Shown in pieces: positions 54,010 through 63,600 of a DNA stretch of 64,000 nt; position 1 is the stretch's first letter; each line of letters begins with the position of its first letter. The DNA comes from Balneicella halophila (GTDB lineage: Bacteria > Bacteroidota > Bacteroidia > Bacteroidales > Balneicellaceae): positions 422,294-486,293 of the forward strand of contig NZ_QENZ01000004.1 in NCBI RefSeq assembly GCF_003096835.1, read 5' to 3'. The notes under the pieces are model-generated. The model was not told the DNA's origin, ran no database searches, and saw nothing but the letters and a program-made list of their open reading frames with translations. The position numbers and the translations under genes are program-made.

Positions 54010-56511
54010 TTAGTCTATCGACTTTGTCCTCAAGCGCAATGCATTACCAATCACTGATACAGAGCTGAAACTCATAGCCAATGCTGCAATCATAGGAGAT
54101 AATAAAATGCCAAAAAATGGGAATAATACTCCTGCCGCAATAGGCACACCAATAGAATTATAAACAAGGGCAAAGAATAGGTTTTGTTTGATGTTTTTCA
54201 TAACCGCTTCGCTTAATTTTCTTGCTTTTACGATTCCGTGTAGGTCACCTTTTACTAGAGTTATTGATGCACTTTCAATCGCTACATCAGTTCCTGTTCC
54301 CATAGCAATACCAATATCACTTTTCGCTAATGCCGGTGCATCGTTAATACCATCTCCAGCCATAGCAACTACTCTGCCTTCAGACTGTAATTTTTTAACC
54401 TTTTTCAATTTATCTTCCGGTAGCATGCTGGCTTCGAAATCAGCTAAGTTTAATTCGGAGGCTACTGCCTGTGCTGTCTCGTGATTATCGCCCGTAAGCA
54501 TAATTACATCAATCCCTTTATTTTGTAAGGTTTTTATGGCTTTAGCACTCGTTCCTTTTATTTTATCTCCTATAACAACATAGCCTATTACATTGCTGTC
54601 GATGGCTAAATAGGATACAGTCTTGCCCTGTTTTTGATAACTTTTGACTTCGTTTTCCATTGCAGAAGTTATGTCAGCATTCGCGTGTTTCATCATTTTA
54701 GGATTTCCCAAAGCAACATTTTTATCCTGAATAATGGCTTCTACACCTTTACCCGTTACTGCGTTAAATTTTTTAGACTTTAGGATTTCAATTTGCTGTT
54801 CTTTTCCATACTTTACGGTAGCCTCTGCCAATGGATGTTCGCTATTTGTATTTAATGAAACGATGTATTGAAGTATATCATTCTCATTATAGTCTTTACT
54901 AAAACTACCCACGGTTTCGGTTGTCGGCTTTCCCTCAGTAATCGTTCCTGTTTTGTCGATAATAAGCGTATCAACTTTGTTCATTTTCTCCAACGCTTCT
55001 GCATTTTTAATAAGAACCCCGTTTTGTGCGCCTTTACCAACGCCAACCATTACAGACATAGGAGTTGCTAAACCTAGCGCACACGGGCAGGCAATAATTA
55101 AAACAGCTATGGCATTAACCAATGCAAATACGTAAGCTGGTTCTGGGCCCCAAATTGCCCACGCCATAAAGGTGAGAATAGCAATGAAAACTACTGCAGG
55201 AACAAAATAAGCTGAAACTTTATCTGCTAAGTTTTGAATAGGTGCACGACTTCTGCTGGCATCATTTACCATATGTATGATTTGCGATAGCAGGGTGTCG
55301 CTCCCAACTTTTTCGGCTTTCATCAAAAAAGATTGATTGCCATTAATTGTCCCACTGCTTACTTTATCATTTGTCGCTTTATTTACCGGAATAGGCTCAC
55401 CCGTGATCATCGATTCGTCAATAGTTGTTTCTCCATCAGTTATAACACCATCAACGGGAATTTTATCTCCTGGTTTTACTTTAAGGATATCGTCAATTTC
55501 TATTTCATCTATGCTGACTTGTACTTCTTCACCATCAACCATTTTAATGGCTTTGTTAGGTGCTAATTTCAACAGTTCTTTTACAGCAGAGTTTGTTTTA
55601 CTGTGAGCTCTTGCTTCTAAAACTTGACCTAACAATACCAGGGTTAAAATAACCGTAGCTGCTTCAAAATAAACATGTACATCACCAGCGTCGTTCTTGA
55701 ATTGTGCAGGAAATACATCAGGGAATAAAAGTGCGAAAACACTAAATAACCATGCAACTCCAGAGCCGATACCAATGAGTGTAAACATATTGAGATTCCA
55801 TGTTTTGATGCTTCGGTATGCCCGCTCAAAGAACATCCAGCAGGTATAAAACACCACTGGAATAGATAACACGAACTGAACCCAATTCCAATAACGCTGT
55901 TCCATTATATCGTAAAGAGGGTTTTCATTGAGCATATCACTCATAGCAATTAAAAATACGGGAAGCGTAAAAGCTAAGGATATCCATAACTTTTTTCTTA
56001 AACTGTTGTATTTTTTTTCTTCTGCTGAGAGGTCTGGCTCTTTAGGAACTAAGTCCATCCCGCAAATAGTGCAGGCGCCCGCTTCCTCTTTTACTACTTT
56101 CGGATGCATAGGGCAAGTCCACAATTCCGTCGATGATGTGGAAAGGCTTTGCTCTTCAACCAAATCCATTCCGCAAACAGGGCAATCTCCAGGTTTGTCG
56201 TAGGTTTTATCGCCTTCGCAATGCATGGGGCAATAGAACGTTCCAGTACCTTTGCCTTTAGGTTGCTTTTTTTTGTTGTTTTTAGAGTGATGCATCTCAC
56301 CAGGCTTGTGAATACTATAATTGCTACCATCCTTTTCTAAGGCATTTTGAAAGGTTTCGATAGGAATATGAGAATTCATTTCAATAGAAGCTTCAGCCTT
56401 TTCTAAATTAACGTTTACACTTGTTACACCCTCCACTTTAGAGAGGATTTCTTCTACGTGACTACGACAGCCGTTACAAGACATGCCGTGTATATGATAT
56501 GTGTGTTTCAT
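54010..56511 (-). CDS. Copper-type P1B ATPase with HMA and two heavy-metal-binding domains
   Basis: 833 residues. Exports Cu+ (or Ag+) across the inner membrane using ATP. N-terminal HMA domain with GMSCNGC (C12, C15); then two tandem heavy-metal-binding segments with the patterns YCPMH...CPVCGMDL and TCPMHP...CTICGMDL (about 92-165); about eight membrane helices; ACPCALG (CPC near 473-475), the phosphorylation motif DKTGT near 518, SEHPLAEA and GDGINDAPAL. The CPC motif and the two methionine-rich YHS-like segments fit CopA. No copper-responsive regulator adjoins it. Confidence 0.93.
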   Translation of the reverse strand: MKHTYHIHGMSCNGCRSHVEEILSKVEGVTSVNVNLEKAEASIEMNSHIPIETFQNALEKDGSNYSIHKPGEMHHSKNNKKKQPKGKGTGTFYCPMHCEGDKTYDKPGDCPVCGMDLVEEQSLSTSSTELWTCPMHPKVVKEEAGACTICGMDLVPKEPDLSAEEKKYNSLRKKLWISLAFTLPVFLIAMSDMLNENPLYDIMEQRYWNWVQFVLSIPVVFYTCWMFFERAYRSIKTWNLNMFTLIGIGSGVAWLFSVFALLFPDVFPAQFKNDAGDVHVYFEAATVILTLVLLGQVLEARAHSKTNSAVKELLKLAPNKAIKMVDGEEVQVSIDEIEIDDILKVKPGDKIPVDGVITDGETTIDESMITGEPIPVNKATNDKVSSGTINGNQSFLMKAEKVGSDTLLSQIIHMVNDASRSRAPIQNLADKVSAYFVPAVVFIAILTFMAWAIWGPEPAYVFALVNAIAVLIIACPCALGLATPMSVMVGVGKGAQNGVLIKNAEALEKMNKVDTLIIDKTGTITEGKPTTETVGSFSKDYNENDILQYIVSLNTNSEHPLAEATVKYGKEQQIEILKSKKFNAVTGKGVEAIIQDKNVALGNPKMMKHANADITSAMENEVKSYQKQGKTVSYLAIDSNVIGYVVIGDKIKGTSAKAIKTLQNKGIDVIMLTGDNHETAQAVASELNLADFEASMLPEDKLKKVKKLQSEGRVVAMAGDGINDAPALAKSDIGIAMGTGTDVAIESASITLVKGDLHGIVKARKLSEAVMKNIKQNLFFALVYNSIGVPIAAGVLFPFFGILLSPMIAALAMSFSSVSVIGNALRLRTKSID

Positions 56512-56698
56512 CGTATTTTCTTTTAGCTAATGGTTCAGCGAATTATACTATTTGTTACGTTTAAAAACAACAATAATAGTATTGTTTGTATTTATATGAT
56601 TGTATAAAAAATCTATAGATTTCTTAGTTTAGCTACAACAATAATTATACTAGAGTCGTCTAAAAACAATTCAAAGATGGCAGAAACAGAATACTACA

Positions 56699-57274
56699 TT
56701 AGATTTTAATACTAGCACCCATAAGTTTCAAAAATTCTCGAATAAAACTTGGGTGACCGGGCCAAGCAGGAGAGGTTACTAAATTACCATCTACATAAGC
56801 TTCATTTGCAGGAATATTTTGAAATTCTCCACCAGCTAATTCAACCTCAGGTTGCACCGCAGGATAAGCAGTAAGTTTTCTTCCTTCCACAACTTTGGCT
56901 GCGGTTAGGATTTGAATGCCGTGACAAATGGCGGCTACAGGTTTATCTTCAGCAAAAAAATGCTTCACGAATTCTAGCACTTTATCATTGAGTCGCAAAT
57001 ACTCAGGTGCCCTACCGCCAGCGATGACTAATCCGTCGTAATCCTCTACTTTGACATCATTAAAATTGTAGTTTAAGACAAAATTATGTCCGGGTTTTTC
57101 AGAATAAGTTTGGTCGCCTTCAAAATCGTGAATGGCAGTTTTAATACTCTGACCTTTCTTTTTGTCGGGGCATACGGTATGGACTTCATAGCCAACCATT
57201 TCAAGCATCTGAAATGGAACCATTGTTTCATAATCTTCTGTAAACTCGCCTGTTAAAAATAGTACTTTTTTCAT
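56699..57274 (-). CDS. DJ-1/PfpI family protein
   Basis: 191 residues. Glutamine-amidotransferase-like fold with the nucleophilic elbow AICHGIQ (C117, H118) and the LVIAGGRAP strand (about 82-90). Family members include deglycases, chaperone-like and cysteine peptidase-like proteins; the sequence alone does not decide. The length and the 'GEFTEDYE' opening fit the Bacteroidota branch. It is monocistronic, between the P-ATPase and the dehydratase gene. Confidence 0.85.
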   Translation of the reverse strand: MKKVLFLTGEFTEDYETMVPFQMLEMVGYEVHTVCPDKKKGQSIKTAIHDFEGDQTYSEKPGHNFVLNYNFNDVKVEDYDGLVIAGGRAPEYLRLNDKVLEFVKHFFAEDKPVAAICHGIQILTAAKVVEGRKLTAYPAVQPEVELAGGEFQNIPANEAYVDGNLVTSPAWPGHPSFIREFLKLMGASIKI

Positions 57275-57487
57275 TAATCTTCATTTTATAGGTTTGTAAT
57301 TATTTACGTGTAACTAAAGCCAATTTTTAGGATTAGTTATGGATATAAATATACAAAAAATCATAAATATTTGAAAGTGATTTTTCGGATCGTCTAGTCT
57401 TTCCGATAAGATAATAGTTATTTATATTGAGTAGCAGTGGACGCTTAAATTTAAGTTCATTGATATTGTTACTCGTGGGAGTTATGA

Positions 57488-58423
57488 TTAGAAAGGAAGA
57501 TTCGTTAAATCAACATTCCCTCCAGAAACAATGATGCCTATATTTTTAGATTTAAATGGATCTTTCTCTCTAAGCAATGCAGCAAATGCTACGGCTGATG
57601 AAGGTTCACATACGATTTTCAGTCTTTCCCACATCATTTTCATAGCGTGAATTATCTCAGCTTCAGTAACTCGGATTATGCGTTCTATTCCTTCTCGAAT
57701 GATAGGGAAATTGTGTTCGCCGAGTTGTGTTTTTAATCCGTCTGCGAGGGTATGTGTAGAATTATTTGATTCAATTTTTCCACTTTGTAGCGAACGGTAA
57801 GCGTCATCGACTTCAAAGGGCTCACCGCCAATAATTTTGCAATCTTTACCAAAGTGAGTAGCAGCTAGTATGGTGCCAGCCACCAATCCGCCACCACCTA
57901 CGGGTGCAAAAATATAATCTAGATTAGGCTGTTGCTCCAATAATTCCTTTGTTGCAGTTCCTTGACCTAAAATAACGGCTATATCGTTTGAAGGATGAAT
58001 AAAAGTAGCTCCCTTGGTTTCTTGAATTTCTTTTGATGCTTTTTCTCTAGCTTCTAGTGTTGGCTCACATTCTATGATTGATGCTCCATAGTCTTTCACA
58101 GCCTTTTTTTTCACTTCAGGAGCATTATTAGGCATTACAATATATGATTTAACCCCTAGTTCCTTTGCTGCTAAGGCTAATGCTTGTGCAAAATTTCCTG
58201 AGGAGTGCGTTACCACACCATGGTGCTTTTCTGACTCTGATAGTTGCATGATAGCATTGGTAGCACCGCGCATTTTAAAAGCACCCATTCTTTGAAAATT
58301 CTCACATTTGAAATACAGATTCGCCCCAGCAACCTTATTGATTAGTCTTGAAGTCAAAACAGGAGTGTTATGAATATAAGGCTTTATCCTTGTATGCGTG
58401 TTAATCAATTCTTGCTTATACAT
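57488..58423 (-). CDS. PLP-dependent serine/threonine dehydratase-like enzyme
   Basis: 311 residues, fold type II. The PLP lysine is K50 in FQRMGAFKMRGA. The phosphate-binding GGGGL is at 176-180 (PVGGGGLVAGT), and SSGNFAQALA (74-83) is conserved. It resembles catabolic threonine dehydratase or serine racemase. No C-terminal ACT domain is present, so it is not the biosynthetic IlvA. The 'GAFK' form, instead of 'GSFK', is common in Bacteroidota. It starts 1 base after an EF-hand-like lipoprotein gene, an odd partner. Confidence 0.85.
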   Translation of the reverse strand: MYKQELINTHTRIKPYIHNTPVLTSRLINKVAGANLYFKCENFQRMGAFKMRGATNAIMQLSESEKHHGVVTHSSGNFAQALALAAKELGVKSYIVMPNNAPEVKKKAVKDYGASIIECEPTLEAREKASKEIQETKGATFIHPSNDIAVILGQGTATKELLEQQPNLDYIFAPVGGGGLVAGTILAATHFGKDCKIIGGEPFEVDDAYRSLQSGKIESNNSTHTLADGLKTQLGEHNFPIIREGIERIIRVTEAEIIHAMKMMWERLKIVCEPSSAVAFAALLREKDPFKSKNIGIIVSGGNVDLTNLPF

Positions 58424-58424
58424 T

Positions 58425-59144
58425 TTAGATAGGATTATATTCTACCACTTGAGGTTTCTCATCAGTAAATTCCACATAATGATAATGGATATTGTCATCT
58501 CTGTCAAACTCTCCATTTTTGTTAGTGTCCTCAACACTCCTAAAATATACTCGATTATTAATTTCTAATTCTCGCCAGTCAATTAATTCCTGATAGTTTG
58601 GGCTTAACTTTTCAAAACCATAACCATCGATATGACTCAGGTATAGCGATTCTACGTCACTGTTGTCTATGACATTGTCTTGATTTGTGTCTTTGTCGAG
58701 CACACGATAGATGAGAAACTGTTTTTTAGTGTTTTTGAATAGACCTCTTAGAAACGTAATTGATTTTATTCGGATATTTGCTGTAGTTAATATGCTTAGT
58801 TTGTCTGAATCAAGATGCTGAAACCGTAAGTTCAGTAAATTGCCGGTAATTTCATATTTACTGTAATTTGATGAGGATAAGTTTCGAGAACCGTAACTTG
58901 CTGCACCGAATGATGATTTCCTTTTTGATGAGCCATACATTTTGTATTCACCAATAGGATGAATTAAGTACTTAGTACTGTCAAAATGAATGGGAATGTC
59001 TGCTAATTCTATGAGGCTAGTATCTTTTTCTAACTCTGCAGATGCGATGTTCTCATTATCTGGATATATCACTTTCGGCTTTTCTTCTCTCATGCAAGAA
59101 AATATAATAATGATGAATAATCCTAAAAATACAATCTTTTTCAT
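58425..59144 (-). CDS. Lipoprotein with EF-hand/dockerin-like calcium loops
   Basis: 239 residues. MKKIVFLGLFIIIIFSCMRE is a lipobox signal (Cys17). The middle is beta-rich. Two calcium-loop-like motifs follow: DKDTNQDNVIDNSD (about 156-169) and DTNKNGEFDRDDNI (about 207-220), both of the D-x-[DN]-x-[DN]-G/N type. Function unknown. A Ca-stabilised surface protein is the best description. It is 1 base upstream of the dehydratase gene, so they are co-transcribed. Confidence 0.65.
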   Translation of the reverse strand: MKKIVFLGLFIIIIFSCMREEKPKVIYPDNENIASAELEKDTSLIELADIPIHFDSTKYLIHPIGEYKMYGSSKRKSSFGAASYGSRNLSSSNYSKYEITGNLLNLRFQHLDSDKLSILTTANIRIKSITFLRGLFKNTKKQFLIYRVLDKDTNQDNVIDNSDVESLYLSHIDGYGFEKLSPNYQELIDWRELEINNRVYFRSVEDTNKNGEFDRDDNIHYHYVEFTDEKPQVVEYNPI

Positions 59145-59240
59145 TTTTTGAGGTTTGGGTTATCTTGTTGTATAAAAAGTTTCTCCTAATATTTGCTATC
59201 CTTTGCAAATTAGTGGTTTCTCTTAGTTGTTTCGAAAATT

Positions 59241-59531
59241 TCAAGTTCCACCTAATCCATACACATATAAAGCAAGCATAGATGTTAAAATTAACAGTAT
59301 TATTGAAATTATCAATAGCACTATAGCTATCGAATTCCTTTTATTCTTTAATGAAAAAACGGCTAGTATTATAGGGATGAAAAAGGCTAGTGGGAAAAAT
59401 AAGAGGGAATTGCTTGGGAAAAGATTCCAAGTGATAGGATTGTCCTCACTAATCATGAAACAAAGCCCTAGTAATATTAACAGAGTTCCTGTCGATAGAG
59501 CATTTAAAATTTTAACATTATTTGTTTTCAT
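59241..59531 (-). CDS. Small membrane protein, unknown
   Basis: 96 residues. Three hydrophobic helices (about 13-27, 43-59 and 67-90), ending YVYGLGGT. The alternative plus-strand ORF over the same bases (59227-59538) lacks such a pattern, so the minus frame is preferred. No family is recognised. It may be a divergent or lineage-specific protein. Confidence 0.45.
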   Translation of the reverse strand: MKTNNVKILNALSTGTLLILLGLCFMISEDNPITWNLFPSNSLLFFPLAFFIPIILAVFSLKNKRNSIAIVLLIISIILLILTSMLALYVYGLGGT

Positions 59532-59825
59532 CTCTTAAAAGAGTATTTATGAATACAACCGTTATAGTATAGAATGTTTTTCCTATAGATAAAACTCCTA
59601 ACAGCACTTGATTCTTGTTTCAAAGAAACTTTCTGTTGTGTAAGGTACAACTATTTGACTAAAAATAGTAGCCAGACAATTTGGTGAGAAGATTTCATAC
59701 GATCGTGTCGAACTATCCTTGTGGCGTAGTTCCTATACTTTTACTATTGGAAAATCATGTGGTTATTTAAGAACACTTTTGTGTCGACAAATACATTAAT
59801 CAGAAAGTGGCTATGTCCTTTTTTG
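59532..59825. other. Intergenic region
   Basis: About 290 bases without a supported gene. I saw only a trivial CTCTT/AAGAG palindrome near 59533 and no promoter box, RNA gene or repeat. Confidence 0.4.
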
Positions 59826-60116
59826 TTAAACTACTCTAATACTGCCTTTAGCAAATATCCATGGTGGCATGCTATAGATGATTATTCTGGTTTCTCCTTC
59901 AGAAAGTGAAACTTTAATTTCATTAGCACCACAATCAGACATTCCTATATATGGAAATGAAATTTTCACCACATAATCACCTGGTGTTAGTTGGAAGAGG
60001 TGGAGACCCCATTCTTTTTTATATTTCTTCCCATTTATCTCAATGGTTGGCGTTACAAAGTGTAAGAAAAAAGCTAAAGGGAAGAAGCCAGTTTCAATTT
60101 TAAGACCTGTTGTCAT
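59826..60116 (-). CDS. Small beta-rich protein, unknown
   Basis: 96 residues. The sequence begins with a hydrophobic stretch (FFPLAFFLHFVTPTIEINGK), then KKEWGLHLFQLTPGDYVVKI and a 'MPPWIFAKGSIRV' end. It looks like one beta-sandwich domain similar to PEGA-type domains, without a signal peptide or catalytic motif. Similar short proteins occur in other bacteria, but no role is known. It lies in the accessory-like end of the window. Confidence 0.5.
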   Translation of the reverse strand: MTTGLKIETGFFPLAFFLHFVTPTIEINGKKYKKEWGLHLFQLTPGDYVVKISFPYIGMSDCGANEIKVSLSEGETRIIIYSMPPWIFAKGSIRVV

Positions 60117-60314
60117 GGTATTTCTTTTTTAAGTTATCGCTTACTGAGACTTTTTCACGCCCGCATTAAATATTCCTATCAGGTTTAAAATTAATGAAAA
60201 CTTGTTTGATAATTGATAGACATGTATTATACTTATGTTAAAATTCTATTGATTGCTTACTGCTTATATTTATATGCAACCTCATCGGCTTTTTTTTCGT
60301 TCAGCTTGGTTTTC

Positions 60315-60327
60315 AGCGTTGGCAAGA
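60315..60327 (+). repeat. 13-bp direct repeat, left copy, beside a 9-bp inverted repeat
   Basis: AGCGTTGGCAAGA at 60315-60327 recurs at 63640-63652, flanking the restriction-modification gene. TTTGCAATT (60336-60344) and AATTGCAAA (60369-60377) form an inverted pair, and GTGTTGGC lies inside it. A hairpin-rich site of this sort is what one expects at a cassette boundary; its class is not proven. Confidence 0.5.
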
Positions 60328-60387
60328 CATACTCTTTTGCAATTTTTGGCGTAGTGTTGGCTTTAGCGAATTGCAAATGTGTATGGC

Positions 60388-63300
60388 TTATGCAGTGGCT
60401 TCTTCCACAATCTTTATTTCTTCTTCTGTCAATCCGTATAATTCATAAACCATTTGGTCTATTTCTCTTTCGACTTCGCTTATTTGTTTTATTAAATTAA
60501 ACGCTTCATTTTTTTTATCATCAAATATTTCCATCCATTCGATTTCATCCGATTTACTAAGTTTTTCTCCGCCAAATTTTTTAATTGCTTTATTAAGTTC
60601 TTTTATAAATCCGCCAAAATCTAATTCGTTCCAGTTTTCCAACTTTTTTGAAAATTTTTCAATTCTGTAGCTTCGTGATAAATACTTTAAAAATCTTTCA
60701 TTGTGATTTGATAGTTTAGAGTTTAACTCCAACGCATTTTTAGTTAATGATATTAATTGGCTCTTTTCTTTTGTAATTATAGGTAAATTGCTAATGTAAT
60801 CTGTTTTATAAAGGAAGTAACCGCCATTAATCATACTACTCGTATTTCTGATATAAAAATCTGAAAGTTTAGAATTTAATATACCTAAAATCTGAATTAG
60901 GGAAATCTCTTTTTTTATCTCTATTCCATAAACATTTTGATTAAAATAATTTGAACCTGTTGCATATGTGAATGAAGGTGAAATTGAGGTATGAGAAGTA
61001 ATGAGTTTATCAACTTCTAAAAACCTCATTTCTCTTGCTCTGTGAAAACCATACCATTCTAATGGATTTGTTTTGTACTTCTTTCTTAAGTTAATCAAGA
61101 ACTCTTTATGCATAGACAAGTAATTAAATGCCAATGGATAGTTTTGTTCTAACTCTTTTAAACTAAGAAGTTTCTGCTCATTATTTAAGAATGTATAAGG
61201 GTAAATAATTACGTAGTCGCTTGTTGGTAAAGCATAACGCTTAATATTATTTCCTTTAATAATGCTCTTTGTTATAGTCTTTTCAATCAAAAACTTGTTA
61301 TCATCAAGTTGATTTTTTACCAAAATTTTGTCGCCTTGTTCTTCAATTACTTCTAAGTAATAAATTTTATCACTACCTGGAATTACTCCTTGAGAAATGT
61401 TCAATGCAATATCGGATAGTTTTTTAAAACCTCTTAACCTATTAAGCAAGGTTAATTCAGCCTCATTTTTAAATTCCCAATTGTTTTTTATTGAAGAATA
61501 ACTAACTTTTATAAAGTCATCATTTTTAAGAAAATCTAAATTTTCTGATATGTAGATTGGCTTTTTATCTGTATATTCTTTGTAATGAATACTATCGGTT
61601 ACTTTTTTTTCTAAAAAAAAGATTGCAGTGTATGTTGTCGCACCTTGAAATATATCTATATCTGAAAAAGAAATAATTTTATTTAGGTATTGAGTAGATT
61701 CAAAAACATTTTTTAAACCCTTTCCAAAATCTGCATTAATAAATCTATGAGGTTGTATAAAAGACAATAAACCTCTTTCTTTTAAAAGCTCAATACTCAA
61801 TTCATTGAAGAGAACATAAATGTCAAATTTTCCTGTTGCTGATTTATAATGTTCTTCAAAATATACGACACTATTTTTATCTAAATTCTGAACTCTAACA
61901 TAAGGTGGATTTCCAATAATTACATCGAATCCTCCTTTTGCAAAAACTTCTGGAAATTCGTTTTTCCAATTAAAAGCTTTTTCTCCTGCAACAATTGGGT
62001 CGTCAATTAAACTATTGCCACATTTTATATTATCATTCAATGAAGTTAGTTTTCTGCCTTTTTGTGCAGTTCTTAACCAAAGCGAAAGTTTAGCAATTTC
62101 TACACTTTCTTCATTAATATCTACACCAAACAAATTGTTTTCTAAAATTGAGTTTTCAACTTCACTTAAAATCATTGCATCCCCAAAAAGTTTGGCTTGC
62201 AATTCATCAATATATTGGTGTTCTGCTATTAAAAATTCTAATGCTTGATTTAAAAAAGCTCCACTACCACAAGCTGGGTCACAAATTGTAATTTGCAATA
62301 ACCATTTTCTGTAATCTTCTAATTTTTTGGTTAAGTTTTTTAGTGTTGCCTTCTTTCTGCCTTTCCGTTCTTTATCGTATTCGGCTTCTTGTATATCGAG
62401 TTCCGTTTTCTTCTCCTCACAGAGTTTACCAACTGTATTATCTACAATGTATTTGGTAATATATTTTGGTGTATAAAAAACACCGTCTTTTTTACGTTTG
62501 GTTTTGCTTTTATCTGTTTTTGCTCCCTGAATTTCGGCTTGAATTTCATCAATGTCGTTTAACGAATGTTCAAAAATGTGTCCAAGTATATTTACACTTA
62601 CTTCGCTTTCAAAATCGTAGTTACTTAAATTAACTGTGTGTTTATAAAGTAAGTCGTCATTTATTTTGATATTGTCTAAAATCTCGTCTGGTGCAAAAAG
62701 TCCACCATTGTAAGCAAAAATATCGTGTTGTTGTCCTTTGTGTCCTGTGTTCATATAACCGAAATATTTTTTAAATCGGTCGTATAAAGGAAAATACTCA
62801 TCATATTTATCTCGTAAATCAGTCCATTGGTTTACGATAGAACGAATAGAGTTTGGCGGAAGCAATAATCTATCTTCTGCAAAAAAGATAAATAGAAAAC
62901 GGTCGAGTAATTTCTGTGTTTTCTTGAATAACGTTAGTTTATCGTATTCGGGATTTTCTTTTTGTATGGCATCAAAAATCTCGTTTCTGAAAGAAGCGTA
63001 ATCTTTGTATAATTTTTTGGTGACGTTTTCCTCTTGTGTTAAAGATTCGTCTTTTATTTTTTTAGGAATGTCTTTTAAAAGATATTCTGATGAAACACAA
63101 AGCCACAGAATATCAAAACGTTCTTTTGAAAGTTGAAATAAATTAAATTCCTCAAAGTCAACTGCGTTATCAATGTAAAATCGCAACTTCTCAAAGTTGG
63201 AAGTAATTACATAATTACAACCTGGTTGGTTGTTTTTATATCCAAATGCTTGGGTTTCTACTTTGCTTAAATCGGTTGTTTTTGTGCCTTTTAGTTCAAT

Positions 63301-63600
63301 TACTGCGAGTGCTTTTTCTCCTTTTAGAATTGCACCATCTGTCTTTTTTGAGCCCTTTATATTTTTTAATTCCGTTGTGAGATTAAAGTCAGGTGTTGGG
63401 TTTTTAACGTATCCAAATACGTTTACAAAAAGGTCAATTAGAAATTCGCCTTGATATTGTTCCTCTTTGGAATTTCGGATGTTTTCTTGAATGGTCGGAT
63501 TATGGAAATGGCTTGTAAATCGCTCGTAAGCTTGATTGACTTTTTCGGACTCCAATCCTTTTAAATATTTGTTTAGAACAGAGTTCTGAAATAAGCTCAT
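60388..63600 (-). CDS. Single-chain type II (IIG/IIL-like) restriction-modification protein
   Basis: 1070 residues in one chain. The N-terminal nuclease domain has the PD-(D/E)xK pattern (D88, then E102-x-K104 in VIELKGTK). The helical linker leads to an N6-adenine methyltransferase domain: SAM motif I DPACGSGAF near 444 and catalytic NPPY near 563 (IIGNPPYVRV). A TaqI-like target recognition region follows (about 700-1000), then a coiled tail. It should methylate and cut DNA at the same site using one recognition domain. No separate S or M subunit is adjacent, in keeping with this class. It lies between 13-bp direct repeats. Confidence 0.9.
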   Translation of the reverse strand: MSLFQNSVLNKYLKGLESEKVNQAYERFTSHFHNPTIQENIRNSKEEQYQGEFLIDLFVNVFGYVKNPTPDFNLTTELKNIKGSKKTDGAILKGEKALAVIELKGTKTTDLSKVETQAFGYKNNQPGCNYVITSNFEKLRFYIDNAVDFEEFNLFQLSKERFDILWLCVSSEYLLKDIPKKIKDESLTQEENVTKKLYKDYASFRNEIFDAIQKENPEYDKLTLFKKTQKLLDRFLFIFFAEDRLLLPPNSIRSIVNQWTDLRDKYDEYFPLYDRFKKYFGYMNTGHKGQQHDIFAYNGGLFAPDEILDNIKINDDLLYKHTVNLSNYDFESEVSVNILGHIFEHSLNDIDEIQAEIQGAKTDKSKTKRKKDGVFYTPKYITKYIVDNTVGKLCEEKKTELDIQEAEYDKERKGRKKATLKNLTKKLEDYRKWLLQITICDPACGSGAFLNQALEFLIAEHQYIDELQAKLFGDAMILSEVENSILENNLFGVDINEESVEIAKLSLWLRTAQKGRKLTSLNDNIKCGNSLIDDPIVAGEKAFNWKNEFPEVFAKGGFDVIIGNPPYVRVQNLDKNSVVYFEEHYKSATGKFDIYVLFNELSIELLKERGLLSFIQPHRFINADFGKGLKNVFESTQYLNKIISFSDIDIFQGATTYTAIFFLEKKVTDSIHYKEYTDKKPIYISENLDFLKNDDFIKVSYSSIKNNWEFKNEAELTLLNRLRGFKKLSDIALNISQGVIPGSDKIYYLEVIEEQGDKILVKNQLDDNKFLIEKTITKSIIKGNNIKRYALPTSDYVIIYPYTFLNNEQKLLSLKELEQNYPLAFNYLSMHKEFLINLRKKYKTNPLEWYGFHRAREMRFLEVDKLITSHTSISPSFTYATGSNYFNQNVYGIEIKKEISLIQILGILNSKLSDFYIRNTSSMINGGYFLYKTDYISNLPIITKEKSQLISLTKNALELNSKLSNHNERFLKYLSRSYRIEKFSKKLENWNELDFGGFIKELNKAIKKFGGEKLSKSDEIEWMEIFDDKKNEAFNLIKQISEVEREIDQMVYELYGLTEEEIKIVEEATA

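Noticed and set aside
56677..56709. Ten-codon ORF between the P-ATPase and DJ-1 genes
   Set aside because: Too short, no partner or signal, and it overlaps the end of the DJ-1 gene.
59227..59538. Plus-strand ORF of 103 codons opposite the small membrane gene
   Set aside because: No signal peptide or domain, while the minus strand has a regular three-helix pattern.
60213..60500. Plus-strand ORF of 95 codons overlapping the end of the restriction-modification gene
   Set aside because: It runs through the repeat-like border, is hydrophobic without a clear protein pattern and ends inside the true gene. It looks like a by-product of the border repeat.
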